Below are positions 15,599 to 24,133 of a stretch of 64,000 nt of DNA, piece after piece; position 1 is the first letter of the stretch; each line of letters opens with the position of its first letter. Origin of the DNA: Bin87 sp965203195 (GTDB lineage Bacteria; Chloroflexota; Dehalococcoidia; Lucifugimonadales; UBA3495); NCBI GenBank assembly GCA_965203195.1, contig OZ241860.1, positions 124,001-188,000 of the forward strand, read 5' to 3'. A program made the translations under genes and the position numbers. The notes under the pieces are model-generated. The model ran no database searches and was not told where the DNA came from. It saw nothing but the letters and a program-made list of their open reading frames with translations.

Positions 15599-16750
15599 CT
15601 AGCCTTCCTTCAGCGCCGGAATCACCTTCGTCCCCAGCAGCTCCACCGAGCGCATCACATCCTCGTGGGCCATATGCCCCTCGTTCCCGTAGATGAGAAT
15701 GTACCCCGGCTCCAGGTCGTTCTTGATGTGCCGCAGCTTCTCCGCCACCGTCTCCGGGCTGCCCACAATGATGTTGTACGCCGCCTGCAAATCCTCGTAG
15801 GTCATCCGCCGCCCCATCGTCCCCGTCCCAATCAGCGGACGGGACATCTTGATCCGCAGCGCTTCCCGGGACTGGTACCCCGGCGGGTCATTGAACTCAA
15901 TCGGCCCCCGGTTCCGGTGGTTCTCCGTCCACAGGAAAGTCCGTCCGATTTCCTGCGCCTTCTCGTCCGTGTCCGCCACCAGACACCGGATCAGATAGCC
16001 GAAATGCTCCGGCCCCGCTTCGTAGCCCTCCTCCGCGGCCGTCTCGTGGTAAATCCCCTTCAGCTGCTTGGTCAGATCCAGCAGCGACCCCAGATTCATA
16101 TAGGGGTAGCGATGCTTCGCCGCCCAGATGACCGACTCCGGGCTGCCCGTCCCGGGGAACCACACCGGCGGGTGCGGCTTCTGCATCGGCACCACCCACG
16201 GGTTGACCATCCGGTGCGGCCAGTACTCCCCTTCCCAGCGGAACGGGCCGGGCGTCGTCCAGCACTTCACAATCAGGTCGTGGGCCTCCTCAAAGCGCGG
16301 CCGGTTTTCCGTGGGCGGATAGCCCGCGTGCAGGGTCTCCACCGCGGTGCCACGCACAAAACCGGATATGATGCGCCCCCCGCTGATGCAGTCCAGCATC
16401 GCGATTTCCTCGGCCATCTTGACCGGATCGTTGACCGCAATCACATTCCCCAGCATGGCGATCTTCGCCCGCCTGGTGCGCTGGGTAATCACCGCCGCGT
16501 CCACATTCACCGACGGCTTCATGCACCAGTAGCTGCTGTGGTGCTCGTTGGACATAATGCCATCGAACCCCACCTCATCGGCCAGCTGGTACTGGTCATG
16601 GTAGTTGGAGTAGAGAACGTGCGCCTTCTCCGGGTCAAAGTAGGTGTTGGGAAAGTGCATCCGCCCCGACTCGTAGGAAGCCAGGTCATCCTCGGTGACA
16701 TGGCCGTAGGGCTGTTCGGAAAACCAGAAAACCTCAAGTTCGTGCGCCAT
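15599..16750 (-). CDS. LLM class flavin-dependent monooxygenase
   Basis: This 383-aa protein has the luciferase-like fold: V-F-W-F-S-E-Q-P-Y-G-H at the N-terminus, S-N-E-H-H (residues 68-72), A-V-I-T-Q-R-T-R-R-A-K-I-A-M-L-G-N as the characteristic strand, and S-G-G-R-I-I-S-G-F-V-R-G. It would use reduced FMN and O2 to oxidise an organic substrate. This family is greatly expanded in SAR202-type Chloroflexota, one reason for the suggested lineage. An alpha/beta hydrolase is encoded just upstream in the same direction, possibly acting on the product. Confidence 0.9.
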   Translation of the reverse strand: MAHELEVFWFSEQPYGHVTEDDLASYESGRMHFPNTYFDPEKAHVLYSNYHDQYQLADEVGFDGIMSNEHHSSYWCMKPSVNVDAAVITQRTRRAKIAMLGNVIAVNDPVKMAEEIAMLDCISGGRIISGFVRGTAVETLHAGYPPTENRPRFEEAHDLIVKCWTTPGPFRWEGEYWPHRMVNPWVVPMQKPHPPVWFPGTGSPESVIWAAKHRYPYMNLGSLLDLTKQLKGIYHETAAEEGYEAGPEHFGYLIRCLVADTDEKAQEIGRTFLWTENHRNRGPIEFNDPPGYQSREALRIKMSRPLIGTGTMGRRMTYEDLQAAYNIIVGSPETVAEKLRHIKNDLEPGYILIYGNEGHMAHEDVMRSVELLGTKVIPALKEG

Positions 16751-16898
16751 AATGCTTGCTCCTTCTGCGGCGGTGTCGGGCGGGTTGACGGGCGGTTAGG
16801 CAGGCGGACGGACGGTTAGGCGGGTTGGCGGGCAATCGCCTGGCGTCTGCGTCGTCCCCCGTGTCCGTGGCCTCCGGCCGGGTTGCACGCGGCCCCGG
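16751..16898. other. short intergenic region with imperfect GGCGG/GGTTAGG repeats
   Basis: The gap between two minus-strand genes has several copies of GGCGGGTT- and GGACGGTTAGGC-like strings. No gene or clear promoter seen. Confidence 0.4.
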
Positions 16899-17693
16899 CT
16901 ACAGGCGATCCAGGAAACTGGTGACGGCGGCAACGAACTCGCCCCGCTTCTCAATGGCCGGCGAGTGGCCGCACTGGTCAATAATCGCCAGCTGGCTGCC
17001 GTTGATAGCCTGCTGGAACAAGTGGCCGCATTCCACCGGAATGATGGCGTCCTGGTTCCCCCACACAATCAGCGTGGGCGTGTCCACCCGCGCCAGCGTG
17101 TGCGGCAGGCTGGGATTGTGCAGGTAGGGCTTCCAGCACAGCTGCGACGCCGTAATGGCGTTGGAATGAACCACCAGCTGCTCCTCCGGCGTCAGCTCCC
17201 GCGCGTACTGTTCGTAATTCGGCACCTGCGCCGGGTCATGGAACCGCTGCTGTAGCCGGGTGCTGGCGGAGACCATGAAAATCTCCGCAATCTCCCCCTC
17301 CCTGGGCTTGATGCCGGCGGCGTCCACCAGAACCAGCGCGTGGATGTTGTGGTCGTCCATGGCCGCCATCTCGGCCGCCACCCAGCCGCCCATTGACGAC
17401 CCCATCAGGATGACATCATCCAGCCCCAGGGCCTCAATCATCATATGGTTGAAATGGGCCACATCGCTGATGGTTTTGACCCAGGCCGGCGCCTCGGTGC
17501 CGTTGAAACCGGGCTGGCTGGGTGCAAAGACGGTATATTCCTCGGCCAGGTCATCGTGATAAGGCTGCCAGCCGGAGGAGCCGCCGGCGCCATGCAGAAA
17601 GACGATGGGGCGGTATCCGTCGCCGCCGGAGTACATTTCCACCGCAGTGCCGTTCACATTCACGGTAGTGCGGGAACCGTTGTTGCTGGTCAT
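16899..17693 (-). CDS. alpha/beta hydrolase
   Basis: A 264-aa hydrolase. It has the oxyanion-loop motif F-L-H-G-A-G-G-S-S-G-W, the nucleophile elbow G-S-S-M-G-G near residue 100, an acid in W-G-N-Q-D-A-I-I-P and the catalytic His in Q-C-G-H-S-P. These form a complete Ser-Asp-His triad. Substrate unknown; the arrangement suits C-C or ester hydrolases in the breakdown of ring or chain compounds. It is followed by the flavin monooxygenase gene on the same strand. Confidence 0.9.
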   Translation of the reverse strand: MTSNNGSRTTVNVNGTAVEMYSGGDGYRPIVFLHGAGGSSGWQPYHDDLAEEYTVFAPSQPGFNGTEAPAWVKTISDVAHFNHMMIEALGLDDVILMGSSMGGWVAAEMAAMDDHNIHALVLVDAAGIKPREGEIAEIFMVSASTRLQQRFHDPAQVPNYEQYARELTPEEQLVVHSNAITASQLCWKPYLHNPSLPHTLARVDTPTLIVWGNQDAIIPVECGHLFQQAINGSQLAIIDQCGHSPAIEKRGEFVAAVTSFLDRL

Positions 17694-17753
17694 AGGCGCG
17701 TTCCTGTTGCCAAAGTGAGGATGCCGCTATTCTGTTACAGGGGTAGCCATATG

Positions 17754-18143
17754 TCAAGGCAACGCCCCCGCCGTCGGCCGACCGTACAGCATCGCCAGCA
17801 GCTCGCCGGGAATCAGGCGCTCCCGTATCGGGTCAACCCCGAACTCCAGCTCCTCCAGCGCGCTGGCTCCCAAAATCGAGCGACTGCCGGGGCGCCCGAA
17901 AATCACGGCCAGAATTTCGCTGCTGCCGGCAACTTCCAGACGCGCTTCGCCAATGGATACGGCGACTATCCTGTCGTCCGCAGTGCGGACGCGAGCTTGT
18001 CTGGTGGGAGTGATGCTCAGGCGGGCCAGCAAATCGACCGGCGCCATACTATAGCTGGCGCCGGTATCAACAAGGGCCGCCACGGTTTCGGAGACGCCGG
18101 CATCCGGCCCGGTTATCGTCATTGGCACTCTAAACAGCCCCAT
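17754..18143 (-). CDS. retropepsin-like aspartic protease (clan AA)
   Basis: A 129-aa protein with the active-site triplet D26-T27-G28 in V-D-T-G-A-S-Y-S-M and a later I-L-G-A-S-A-L-E flap-end motif. Single-domain proteins of this type are thought to act as homodimers like viral retropepsins. Its start overlaps the end of the next upstream gene by 14 bases, and that gene is a related protein without the catalytic triplet. The substrate is unknown. Confidence 0.85.
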   Translation of the reverse strand: MGLFRVPMTITGPDAGVSETVAALVDTGASYSMAPVDLLARLSITPTRQARVRTADDRIVAVSIGEARLEVAGSSEILAVIFGRPGSRSILGASALEELEFGVDPIRERLIPGELLAMLYGRPTAGALP

Positions 18144-18582
18144 CCGGTTCTCCGCTTGCCGCCGATTGCTCGCCGGCGGTCAATATGTCCGCCATAGCGT
18201 CGCCCGGGATTCGCAATTTGGCGGGAATGAGGCGGCCGTTGTCAACGTCGACTTCCAGTAACAGCGCTGACAACGCAGTGCGCCCCAGAATGGGGCAGCC
18301 ACCGGCCGGTCCGAACAGGACGGAGATGGTAGCGCAAAAGTCGTCCCCGAAGTCGTCCTTATGAGACTCTTTATCATCGTCTGATCTGCGCAACCGGGCC
18401 CTGGCGTTGCCCCGAGGCAGGTCAATCACACTGCTGCGTCCGCCAGGCGAAATGCCCAACCGCGCCAGCGTGTCGGCCGGTATGACGCTGTGCAGGACGC
18501 TGTTGTCCACCACGGCGTCCATAGTCTCGGAAAGCCCGGATTCGATCCCGGTAATGGTCACCGGAACTGTGAATGCGCTCAT
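18130..18582 (-). CDS. degenerate retropepsin-like protein lacking DTG
   Basis: The ATG at 18582 follows GAGGTGGGAT. The 150-aa product aligns from its first residues with the downstream protease (V-P-V-T-I-T-G-x-x-S-G-L-S-E-T), but at the catalytic position it reads D26-N27-S28 rather than D-T-G; the other end keeps I-L-G-R-T-A-L. It has an extra charged insert near residues 70-85 (R-S-D-D-D-K-E-S). It is probably inactive and may be a heterodimer partner or regulator of the active paralogue. Confidence 0.75.
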   Translation of the reverse strand: MSAFTVPVTITGIESGLSETMDAVVDNSVLHSVIPADTLARLGISPGGRSSVIDLPRGNARARLRRSDDDKESHKDDFGDDFCATISVLFGPAGGCPILGRTALSALLLEVDVDNGRLIPAKLRIPGDAMADILTAGEQSAASGEPDGAV

Positions 18583-18590
18583 ATCCCACC

Positions 18591-19589
18591 TCAACCCGCG
18601 TTGGACAGCAGACTGCCCACGGCGCGGGCCACCAGGTTCGCCGCCATCGGCGCCTTGTAGCCATTATCCCGCAACGGGCGCGGCTCGGCGATCGCCACCG
18701 CCCCGGCCTCCGCCGGCGCCACCGCCGACACCCGACGGCCCACCAGATACCCTTCCGCGCCCGCCGCCCGGTAGGGCTTCGGCGCAACCCCGCCCAGAAC
18801 CACCGACGCCCGCCGTATTACGCCGTCCGTCGCCGACACGACAGCGGCCACGCTGACCAGCGCAAAATCGCCCGACTCCCGTTCCCGCGCCTTTAAATAG
18901 ACGCTTTCCGTACCCGCCGGCAGCGGCGGCAGGCTTACGTCAACAAGGATTTCACCCGGTCGCAGAACATTCTCCCGCGTCAAATCAACGTCCGGCCCGG
19001 TGAAATAATCCGCAATGGGCAGCCGCCGCACTGCCCCGTCCCCGGACGCGATGCTCGCCGTCGCCCCCAACGCCGTCAGGGCCACCGCCGTATCCGAAGG
19101 ATGCACAATAAAACAGCGGTCGCCGCCGGTAATGCACAGATACTTGCTCACTCCCGCCAGCGCGTAGCAGCGGTCGCCGCCCCGCTTCAGACACACCGTC
19201 AGAGGATGCCGGTAGTACCAGCAACGCGGCCGCTGGTTCAGGTTGCCGCCCAGCGTCCCCAGGTTCCGCACCTGCGGCGTCGCCAGGCCGCCCGCCGCCT
19301 GCGCCAGCGCCGCGTACCGCCGGCGGATGCTACCGTCGGCGGCTATGGCGGCAATGGTGGTCAGCGCGCCGATATGAACGCCGCCGTCCGCCGTCTCGCT
19401 GACGCCCCGCAGCCCCGCATCGGCCACGCCGTCCAGCGCCACCAGCATGGCCGCCGCCGCCGTGCCGTCCCGGATTTCCGACAACAGGTCGGTGCCGCCG
19501 GCAATGAGCGCCGCCTCTCCCGCCGGCGCCCCGGCCAGCAGTTCGCACGCCTCGGCAATGGTATCGGGCTGTCGCAGTTGAAAAGTCAT
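18591..19589 (-). CDS. FAD-binding subunit of a xanthine dehydrogenase-family hydroxylase
   Basis: From the ATG at 19589 the product is 332 aa (an ATG 12 bases earlier is possible). It shows A-L-I-A-G-G-T-D-L-L, the FAD-binding R-N-L-G-T-L-G-G-N-L, and a Cys-containing insert (R-C-W-Y-Y-R-H-P ... C-L-K-R-G-G-D-R-C) as in subunits that can carry an extra iron-sulfur cluster. I-V-H-P-S-D-T-A-V-A-L-T-A-L-G-A closes the domain. It is the medium subunit; the large molybdenum subunit is next to it. The small [2Fe-2S] subunit is not seen in the window. Confidence 0.9.
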   Translation of the reverse strand: MTFQLRQPDTIAEACELLAGAPAGEAALIAGGTDLLSEIRDGTAAAAMLVALDGVADAGLRGVSETADGGVHIGALTTIAAIAADGSIRRRYAALAQAAGGLATPQVRNLGTLGGNLNQRPRCWYYRHPLTVCLKRGGDRCYALAGVSKYLCITGGDRCFIVHPSDTAVALTALGATASIASGDGAVRRLPIADYFTGPDVDLTRENVLRPGEILVDVSLPPLPAGTESVYLKARERESGDFALVSVAAVVSATDGVIRRASVVLGGVAPKPYRAAGAEGYLVGRRVSAVAPAEAGAVAIAEPRPLRDNGYKAPMAANLVARAVGSLLSNAG

Positions 19590-19601
19590 GCCAAATGCCA
19601 C

Positions 19602-21896
19602 CTATCCGGCCGGCGCCCGGGCCAATGCATCCAGAACCCGGTCCGGCGTAATGGGCAAGCGGGTAAAACGCACGCCAATGGCGTCATACAGGGCGTTGGC
19701 AATCGCCGGGGCTACGCCCACCGCAGGCACTTCCCCCAGGGCCTTCGCCCCCATCGGCCCCACCGGGTCCACCACATCGGCGAAAATCACCGCAATGTCG
19801 GGATAATCCTGGATGGTTGGGCTTTTGTGCTCCAGATAGCTCCCGTTGAGCGTTACGCCCGTCGGCGCATCCGTAACCAGTTCCTCGCTCAACGCAAACC
19901 CCAGCATCTGCGAAACCGCCCCCTCAACCTGGTTCAGGGCCGTGCGCGGGTTGATAATCCGCCCCGAATCGTGGGCGGCCACATAACGCGACACGCGCAC
20001 TTGCCCGGTGGCGGTGTCAACTTCAACCTCGCAGAAATGCGCCCCAAAAGAGTTGACGATGTAATCAGGGCTGCCGGGCGTGACCACCGCTTCCGCCGCC
20101 AGTTCATCCGGCCCGGCCCGTCGCGCCAGCTCGGCGTAACCAATCCGCCGCGCCGGGTCGCCGCTGACAAACACCGCGCCGTTGCCGATGGACAGGGCGG
20201 CGGGGTCGGTTTCCAGCCGGCCCGCGGCCGCCTCCAGCAGTTTCCGGCGCAAAATTTCCGCCGCTCGCAGCACCGCCGTTCCCGTGGAAAAGGTCGCCGT
20301 AGAGCCGGCGGTAATCGGCGCATTGGGCGTGCTGTCGGTATCCGCGAACACCGGCACAATGTCATCATAGCCCACCCCCAGCGCGTCCGCAGCCAGCTGG
20401 CACAGCACCGTAACCGCCCCCTCCCCCACATCAATCAGGCCGCTGACCAGCTGCGCCTTGCCGTCCGGCCTGATGCCCAGAGCGGCCGCCGATTCGGAAC
20501 CCACGCCCCCCCGGTAGATCATCATGCTCATCCCCCGGCCCCGGCGGAGCAACGGGTTGGCGGGCTCGACGCGCTCCAGCGGCGTATCCCACCCGATTTC
20601 CTCCGCGCCGCGCCGCAGGCATTCCTCCAGCCCGTTGCTGGAAAAGGGAATGCCCCCCTCAACGGGCTGCCCGTCCACAATCTCATCCGGCGGCGAAAGA
20701 CGCGGCCCGGCCTGCCCTTCCGGCGGCACATAGTTGCGCAGCCGGAACTCCAGCGGACTCATCCCGATGGCCTCCGCCGCCCGGTCAACCAGCGTTTCCA
20801 GCGCAAAATGACCCTGGGGCGCCCCCAGCGCGCGGTAGCTGCCGGACACGGGCTTGTTGGTAGTCGCCGGCCGGGCGTCAAAGCGCGCGTTGGGGCAGCG
20901 ATACAGATACAGCATCCCCTGTCCGGTGCGGCGGGCCACGCCGGGAGCGGACGCCTGGTAAGCCCCCGAATCCATCACCGCATCGCCGTGAATGGCGGTA
21001 ATATCGCCTTCGCGCGTTACGCCCATCCGCAGCTTGATGCGTCCGCCGTGCCGGGTGCGCCCGGCCACAAACTCCTCCTCGCGGCTGTACTCAATTCGCA
21101 CCGGACGCCCGGCCCGCCGGGACAGCAGCGCCGCCAGCGCCGCCAAGCGCGACTCGTCCTTGTTGCCGTACCCGCCGCCCATATTCGGGCCAATGACCCG
21201 CACCCGGCCGACGTCAACTGCCATCGCCTGCGCCAGGGCGGTCCGGTCAACATGAACGCCGCGGGTGGATTTCCACACGGTAAGCCGGCCGTCCGCGTCC
21301 CACGAGGCCAGTGCGGCGCGCGGTTCCAGTGGCGTGGCCGAATGGGTCGGCAGATAGCAGGTCTGCTCCAGAATAATGTCGGCGGCGGCAAACCCGGCGT
21401 CAACATCGCCCCGCTGCAACGCCAGAGGCTCGGCAATGGCCAGGTTGCCGTGCGGATGTATCGCCGGCGCCTCCGGCTCCAGCGCCGCCACCGGATCCGT
21501 CACAAAGGGCAGTGGCCGATACTCCACCCGCACCAGCTGCGCCGCCGCGCGGGCTGTGTCCAGGTCATCGGCGGCCACCGCCGCCACTTCGTCGCCCACA
21601 AAGCGTACGCGGATGTCCAGCAGGGGCAAATCCGGGGCCAGGCGCGCCGCCGGCGCATCGGCCGGCGTAACTGCGGCGCGCACGCCGGCCAGCGCCAGCG
21701 CCGGCCCGGCGTCCACGCCCAGAATGTCGGCATGGGGATGCGGGCTGCGCACAATCACCCCGTGCAACATTCCCGGCAGCGCAATATCGGCCGAATACAG
21801 GGCGGCCCCGGACAGCTTGTCCCCCAGCTCCCGGCGGGGGACGCTGCGCCCAACGACAGCAGGGGATGGTAGCGGCGCGGTAGTAGTAGCGGTCAT
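19602..21896 (-). CDS. molybdopterin-binding subunit of a xanthine dehydrogenase-family hydroxylase
   Basis: 764 aa. N-terminal G-R-S-V-P-R-R-E-L-G-D-K-L-S-G-A-A-L-Y and A-V-T-P-A-D begin the hydroxylase fold; G-G-G-Y-G-N-K (molybdopterin contact), Y-S-R-E-E-E-F and G-S-Y-R-A-L-G-A-P-Q are all present, and the catalytic Glu is in A-L-G-E-V-P-A-V-G-V-A-P-A. The enzyme hydroxylates an aldehyde or ring heterocycle using water. The retropepsin-like genes and a dCTP-deaminase-like gene flank this pair on the same strand. Confidence 0.92.
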   Translation of the reverse strand: MTATTTAPLPSPAVVGRSVPRRELGDKLSGAALYSADIALPGMLHGVIVRSPHPHADILGVDAGPALALAGVRAAVTPADAPAARLAPDLPLLDIRVRFVGDEVAAVAADDLDTARAAAQLVRVEYRPLPFVTDPVAALEPEAPAIHPHGNLAIAEPLALQRGDVDAGFAAADIILEQTCYLPTHSATPLEPRAALASWDADGRLTVWKSTRGVHVDRTALAQAMAVDVGRVRVIGPNMGGGYGNKDESRLAALAALLSRRAGRPVRIEYSREEEFVAGRTRHGGRIKLRMGVTREGDITAIHGDAVMDSGAYQASAPGVARRTGQGMLYLYRCPNARFDARPATTNKPVSGSYRALGAPQGHFALETLVDRAAEAIGMSPLEFRLRNYVPPEGQAGPRLSPPDEIVDGQPVEGGIPFSSNGLEECLRRGAEEIGWDTPLERVEPANPLLRRGRGMSMMIYRGGVGSESAAALGIRPDGKAQLVSGLIDVGEGAVTVLCQLAADALGVGYDDIVPVFADTDSTPNAPITAGSTATFSTGTAVLRAAEILRRKLLEAAAGRLETDPAALSIGNGAVFVSGDPARRIGYAELARRAGPDELAAEAVVTPGSPDYIVNSFGAHFCEVEVDTATGQVRVSRYVAAHDSGRIINPRTALNQVEGAVSQMLGFALSEELVTDAPTGVTLNGSYLEHKSPTIQDYPDIAVIFADVVDPVGPMGAKALGEVPAVGVAPAIANALYDAIGVRFTRLPITPDRVLDALARAPAG

Positions 21897-21906
21897 AATG
21901 CACCAA

Positions 21907-22452
21907 TCAGAAAGGGCTCTGGTTTTGAAAACGGGATTGCAGTTCGTCCTCAGGCAAGTTCTTTAATTCCTCAATTATCAACTGGCAAATCTGCATCCCG
22001 GGATGCAGACGACATACGAATGGGCCGACATTGGCGATTTCCAGCCGGATATGGCCGCGAAAGCCGGCGTGTATGGTCGGAGCGCTCTGGTGTATCGACA
22101 GGCCCAGACGGGCAATGGAACTCTTGCCTTCCACCCGCGCCGCCAGATTGAGAGGCACGGACACCTGCTCCAGGGTGTAAGCCAGGGCAAAGGCTTTCGG
22201 CGGCATATCGATGTGCGAACCTGGTGGCACATTGACCGCCCGGCCATACCGTTGCGCCACGGCTTCCGCATTCGCCGTCGCCGCGTGTACCAGGATCTCG
22301 GTTCCATCCGGCGGGGCGTCAAAAACATTGAACCGGCTGTCCAGGCGCAAATCCACGGCAGAGGTGGAGAACTGGGAACGGGCCGGCCGCGGCGCGATGA
22401 CCAAAGCGCCGGCTTCCAGGGCCTTCCTGAGGTCGCCATCGCTGTAAATCAT
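21907..22452 (-). CDS. dcd: dCTP deaminase-like protein
   Basis: A 181-aa protein starting at the ATG that shares one base with the upstream stop (TGATG). It has the dCTP deaminase/dUTPase signature: A-V-D-L-R-L, R-V-E-G-K-S-S-I-A-R-L-G-L, and H-I-R-L-E-I-A-N-V-G with the catalytic Glu. The usual I-D-A-G-F is I-H-A-G-F here, so substrate specificity may differ. Normally the enzyme makes dUTP from dCTP; some bacterial relatives act in phage defence by draining dCTP. Here it is in an apparent unit with a 104-aa protein. Gene symbol is by family only. Confidence 0.8.
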   Translation of the reverse strand: MIYSDGDLRKALEAGALVIAPRPARSQFSTSAVDLRLDSRFNVFDAPPDGTEILVHAATANAEAVAQRYGRAVNVPPGSHIDMPPKAFALAYTLEQVSVPLNLAARVEGKSSIARLGLSIHQSAPTIHAGFRGHIRLEIANVGPFVCRLHPGMQICQLIIEELKNLPEDELQSRFQNQSPF

Positions 22453-22766
22453 CACCACCAGCCTTTGAGCGCTACATCATGGTTCTCTTTGGGGATGAAA
22501 ATGTTGGGACCGGACATCAGCGTCTCATCCGGCAGCCGAACCAGCCACCGCCCGTCATCAAAATCCGCCACGATGAACGCTTTGAGCCACTTGTGCTCCT
22601 CGTTGACCGAATAATCCGGCATCCAGCCCCCGTATTCTTTGTCGCCGATGACGAACTTGACGAACCTCTCGTCGGGCATCATTCCAGGACCGACATAGGT
22701 CAGCCGGATTTTAACCCCCTCCGGTTCCTCCCGGTCGTGTCCCCACTCAATTTTGTCGCCAGCCAT
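22452..22766 (-). CDS. 104-aa protein upstream of dCTP deaminase, unknown function
   Basis: I chose the ATG at 22766, preceded by GGGAGGG. The product is compact, rich in Asp/Lys and aromatic residues, with R-L-T-Y-V-G-P-G-M-M and L-M-S-G-P-N-I-F-I-P-K-E-N. No family recognised, no membrane segment. Its stop overlaps the start of the deaminase gene (TGATG), so the two are probably co-translated. Confidence 0.65.
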   Translation of the reverse strand: MAGDKIEWGHDREEPEGVKIRLTYVGPGMMPDERFVKFVIGDKEYGGWMPDYSVNEEHKWLKAFIVADFDDGRWLVRLPDETLMSGPNIFIPKENHDVALKGWW

Positions 22767-22999
22767 TCCAAAGCCCTCCCGTTCAACGGTGCCTGCGCGG
22801 TATGTAGCGTCAACGATGCCTCCGCAGTGTACACCGTCAATATAGTAACTTGCGCCGCAACCGTCAATGCGCCCGCCCGACGTGCCCAAGCCATCGCCGC
22901 CGCATTCCGACCGGATTGCGGGCCACACTCCGGCGCCGGCCGGCGGATTGCCGCCAGCCCCGGCCTTGCCATCGCCGCCGACCGGACGCCCGCCGCAAT

Positions 23000-23028
23000 T
23001 TGACTTGCCCCCGCCATAATGCTACATT
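23000..23028 (+). promoter_or_regulatory. sigma70-type promoter of the thiamine operon
   Basis: TTGACT (23000-23005), 17-base spacer, TACATT (23023-23028). The predicted transcript starts about 25 bases before the TPP riboswitch. Confidence 0.75.
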
Positions 23029-23057
23029 CATCCCCTACAATCGAATGCCTCACGCAA

Positions 23058-23152
23058 TTCTGGCGGGAGCTCGGGCAAACCGGGCTGAGAGGGTGGCCGA
23101 TTTCGTCGCCGACCGCTGTACCACCCGGGTAATGCCGGCATCGGGACAGCAG
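23058..23152 (+). promoter_or_regulatory. TPP riboswitch (THI element)
   Basis: Contains the two invariant THI-box pieces: C-G-G-G-A-G-C... then GGCTGAGA (23083-23090), and CCGGGTAATGCCGGC (about 23126-23139) closing to TCGGGACAGC. The short P1 pairing CTG...CAG fits. It lies in front of thiG, and a terminator-like hairpin follows at 23173, so TPP would reduce thiG-E-S expression. Confidence 0.88.
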
Positions 23153-23172
23153 ACCGCGCCGACGATGTTCCG

Positions 23173-23198
23173 CCGCCGGGTTCCGCCCCGGCGGTTTC
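23173..23198 (+). terminator. hairpin downstream of the TPP riboswitch
   Basis: An 8-bp GC stem (23173-23180 with 23187-23194) followed by TTTCGT. It is a likely expression platform: transcription termination when TPP is bound. The T-run is weak, so sequestration is also possible. Confidence 0.55.
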
Positions 23199-23297
23199 GT
23201 AAATTAAGCGCCGGCGCCGCATTGCGCCCCATCCTATCCTATCCCACCGTAGCGCAATGCAACGCCGGGTCACAGCACAGGCAGGAGAGTAGCAGCC

Positions 23298-24083
23298 ATG
23301 GCCGATGAACTGATGATTGGGGGCGTAACCTTCCGCTCCCGCCTCATTGTTGGCACCGGACGGCACCGGACCATGCAGGATATGGTCGATTCCCTGGCCG
23401 CCTCCGGCGCGGAAATGGTCACCGTCGCCATCCGGCGACTGGACCTGGACAACCCGGAACAGAACATCCTGGAGCATATCAACCTGGACCAGTATCGCAT
23501 CCTGCCCAACACCGCCGGCTGCCGCACCGTGGACGAAGCCCTGTTCGTCGCCCGCCTGGGCCGCGAAGTCGCCCAAACCGATTTCGTCAAGCTGGAAGTC
23601 ATCCCCGACGCCAAATACCTGTTCCCCGACCCCAACGGCACCCTCCAAGCCGCCCGCCAGCTGGTCCAGGAAGGCTTCAAAGTCCTGCCCTACATCCACG
23701 CCGACCCCGTTCTGGCGAAAAACCTGGAGGACGCCGGCTGCGTCACCGTTATGCCCCTCGGCTCCGCCATCGGCTCCGGCCAGGGCATCCACACCAGCGA
23801 GGAAATCCGCATTATCCTGGAAAACGCCACCGTCCCCGTGGTCGTCGACGCTGGCCTCGCCGTCCCCTCGGACGCCGCCCGGGCCCTGGAAATGGGCGCC
23901 GACGCCGTGCTGGTCAATACCGCCATCGCCCAGGCCCAGGACCCGGCCCTGATGGCCGACGCCTTCCGCAAGGGCGTGGCCGCCGGACGCCAGGCGTTCC
24001 TCGCCGGCCGCATCCCCGTCCGCACCGAAGCCATCCCCAGCAGCCCCCCGGCCGACGTCCCCGAGCCGGTAGCCGCCGACTAA
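23298..24083 (+). CDS. thiG: thiazole synthase ThiG
   Basis: A 261-aa protein matching ThiG over its full length: L-I-V-G-T-G near the start, I-L-P-N-T-A-G-C, the Schiff-base lysine in F-V-K-L-E-V-I, and V-M-P-L-G-S-A-I-G-S-G-Q-G. It builds the thiazole phosphate of thiamine from deoxyxylulose phosphate, dehydroglycine/iminoacetate and ThiS thiocarboxylate. GGAGAG lies before the ATG. First gene of thiG-E-S; a C-terminal Pro/Ala extension is the only oddity. Confidence 0.96.
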   Translation: MADELMIGGVTFRSRLIVGTGRHRTMQDMVDSLAASGAEMVTVAIRRLDLDNPEQNILEHINLDQYRILPNTAGCRTVDEALFVARLGREVAQTDFVKLEVIPDAKYLFPDPNGTLQAARQLVQEGFKVLPYIHADPVLAKNLEDAGCVTVMPLGSAIGSGQGIHTSEEIRIILENATVPVVVDAGLAVPSDAARALEMGADAVLVNTAIAQAQDPALMADAFRKGVAAGRQAFLAGRIPVRTEAIPSSPPADVPEPVAAD

Positions 24084-24133
24084 CCCCGCGCGCCGGCCGG
24101 CCACAGCCCCTGCGCCGGCGCCGCATTATCGCT

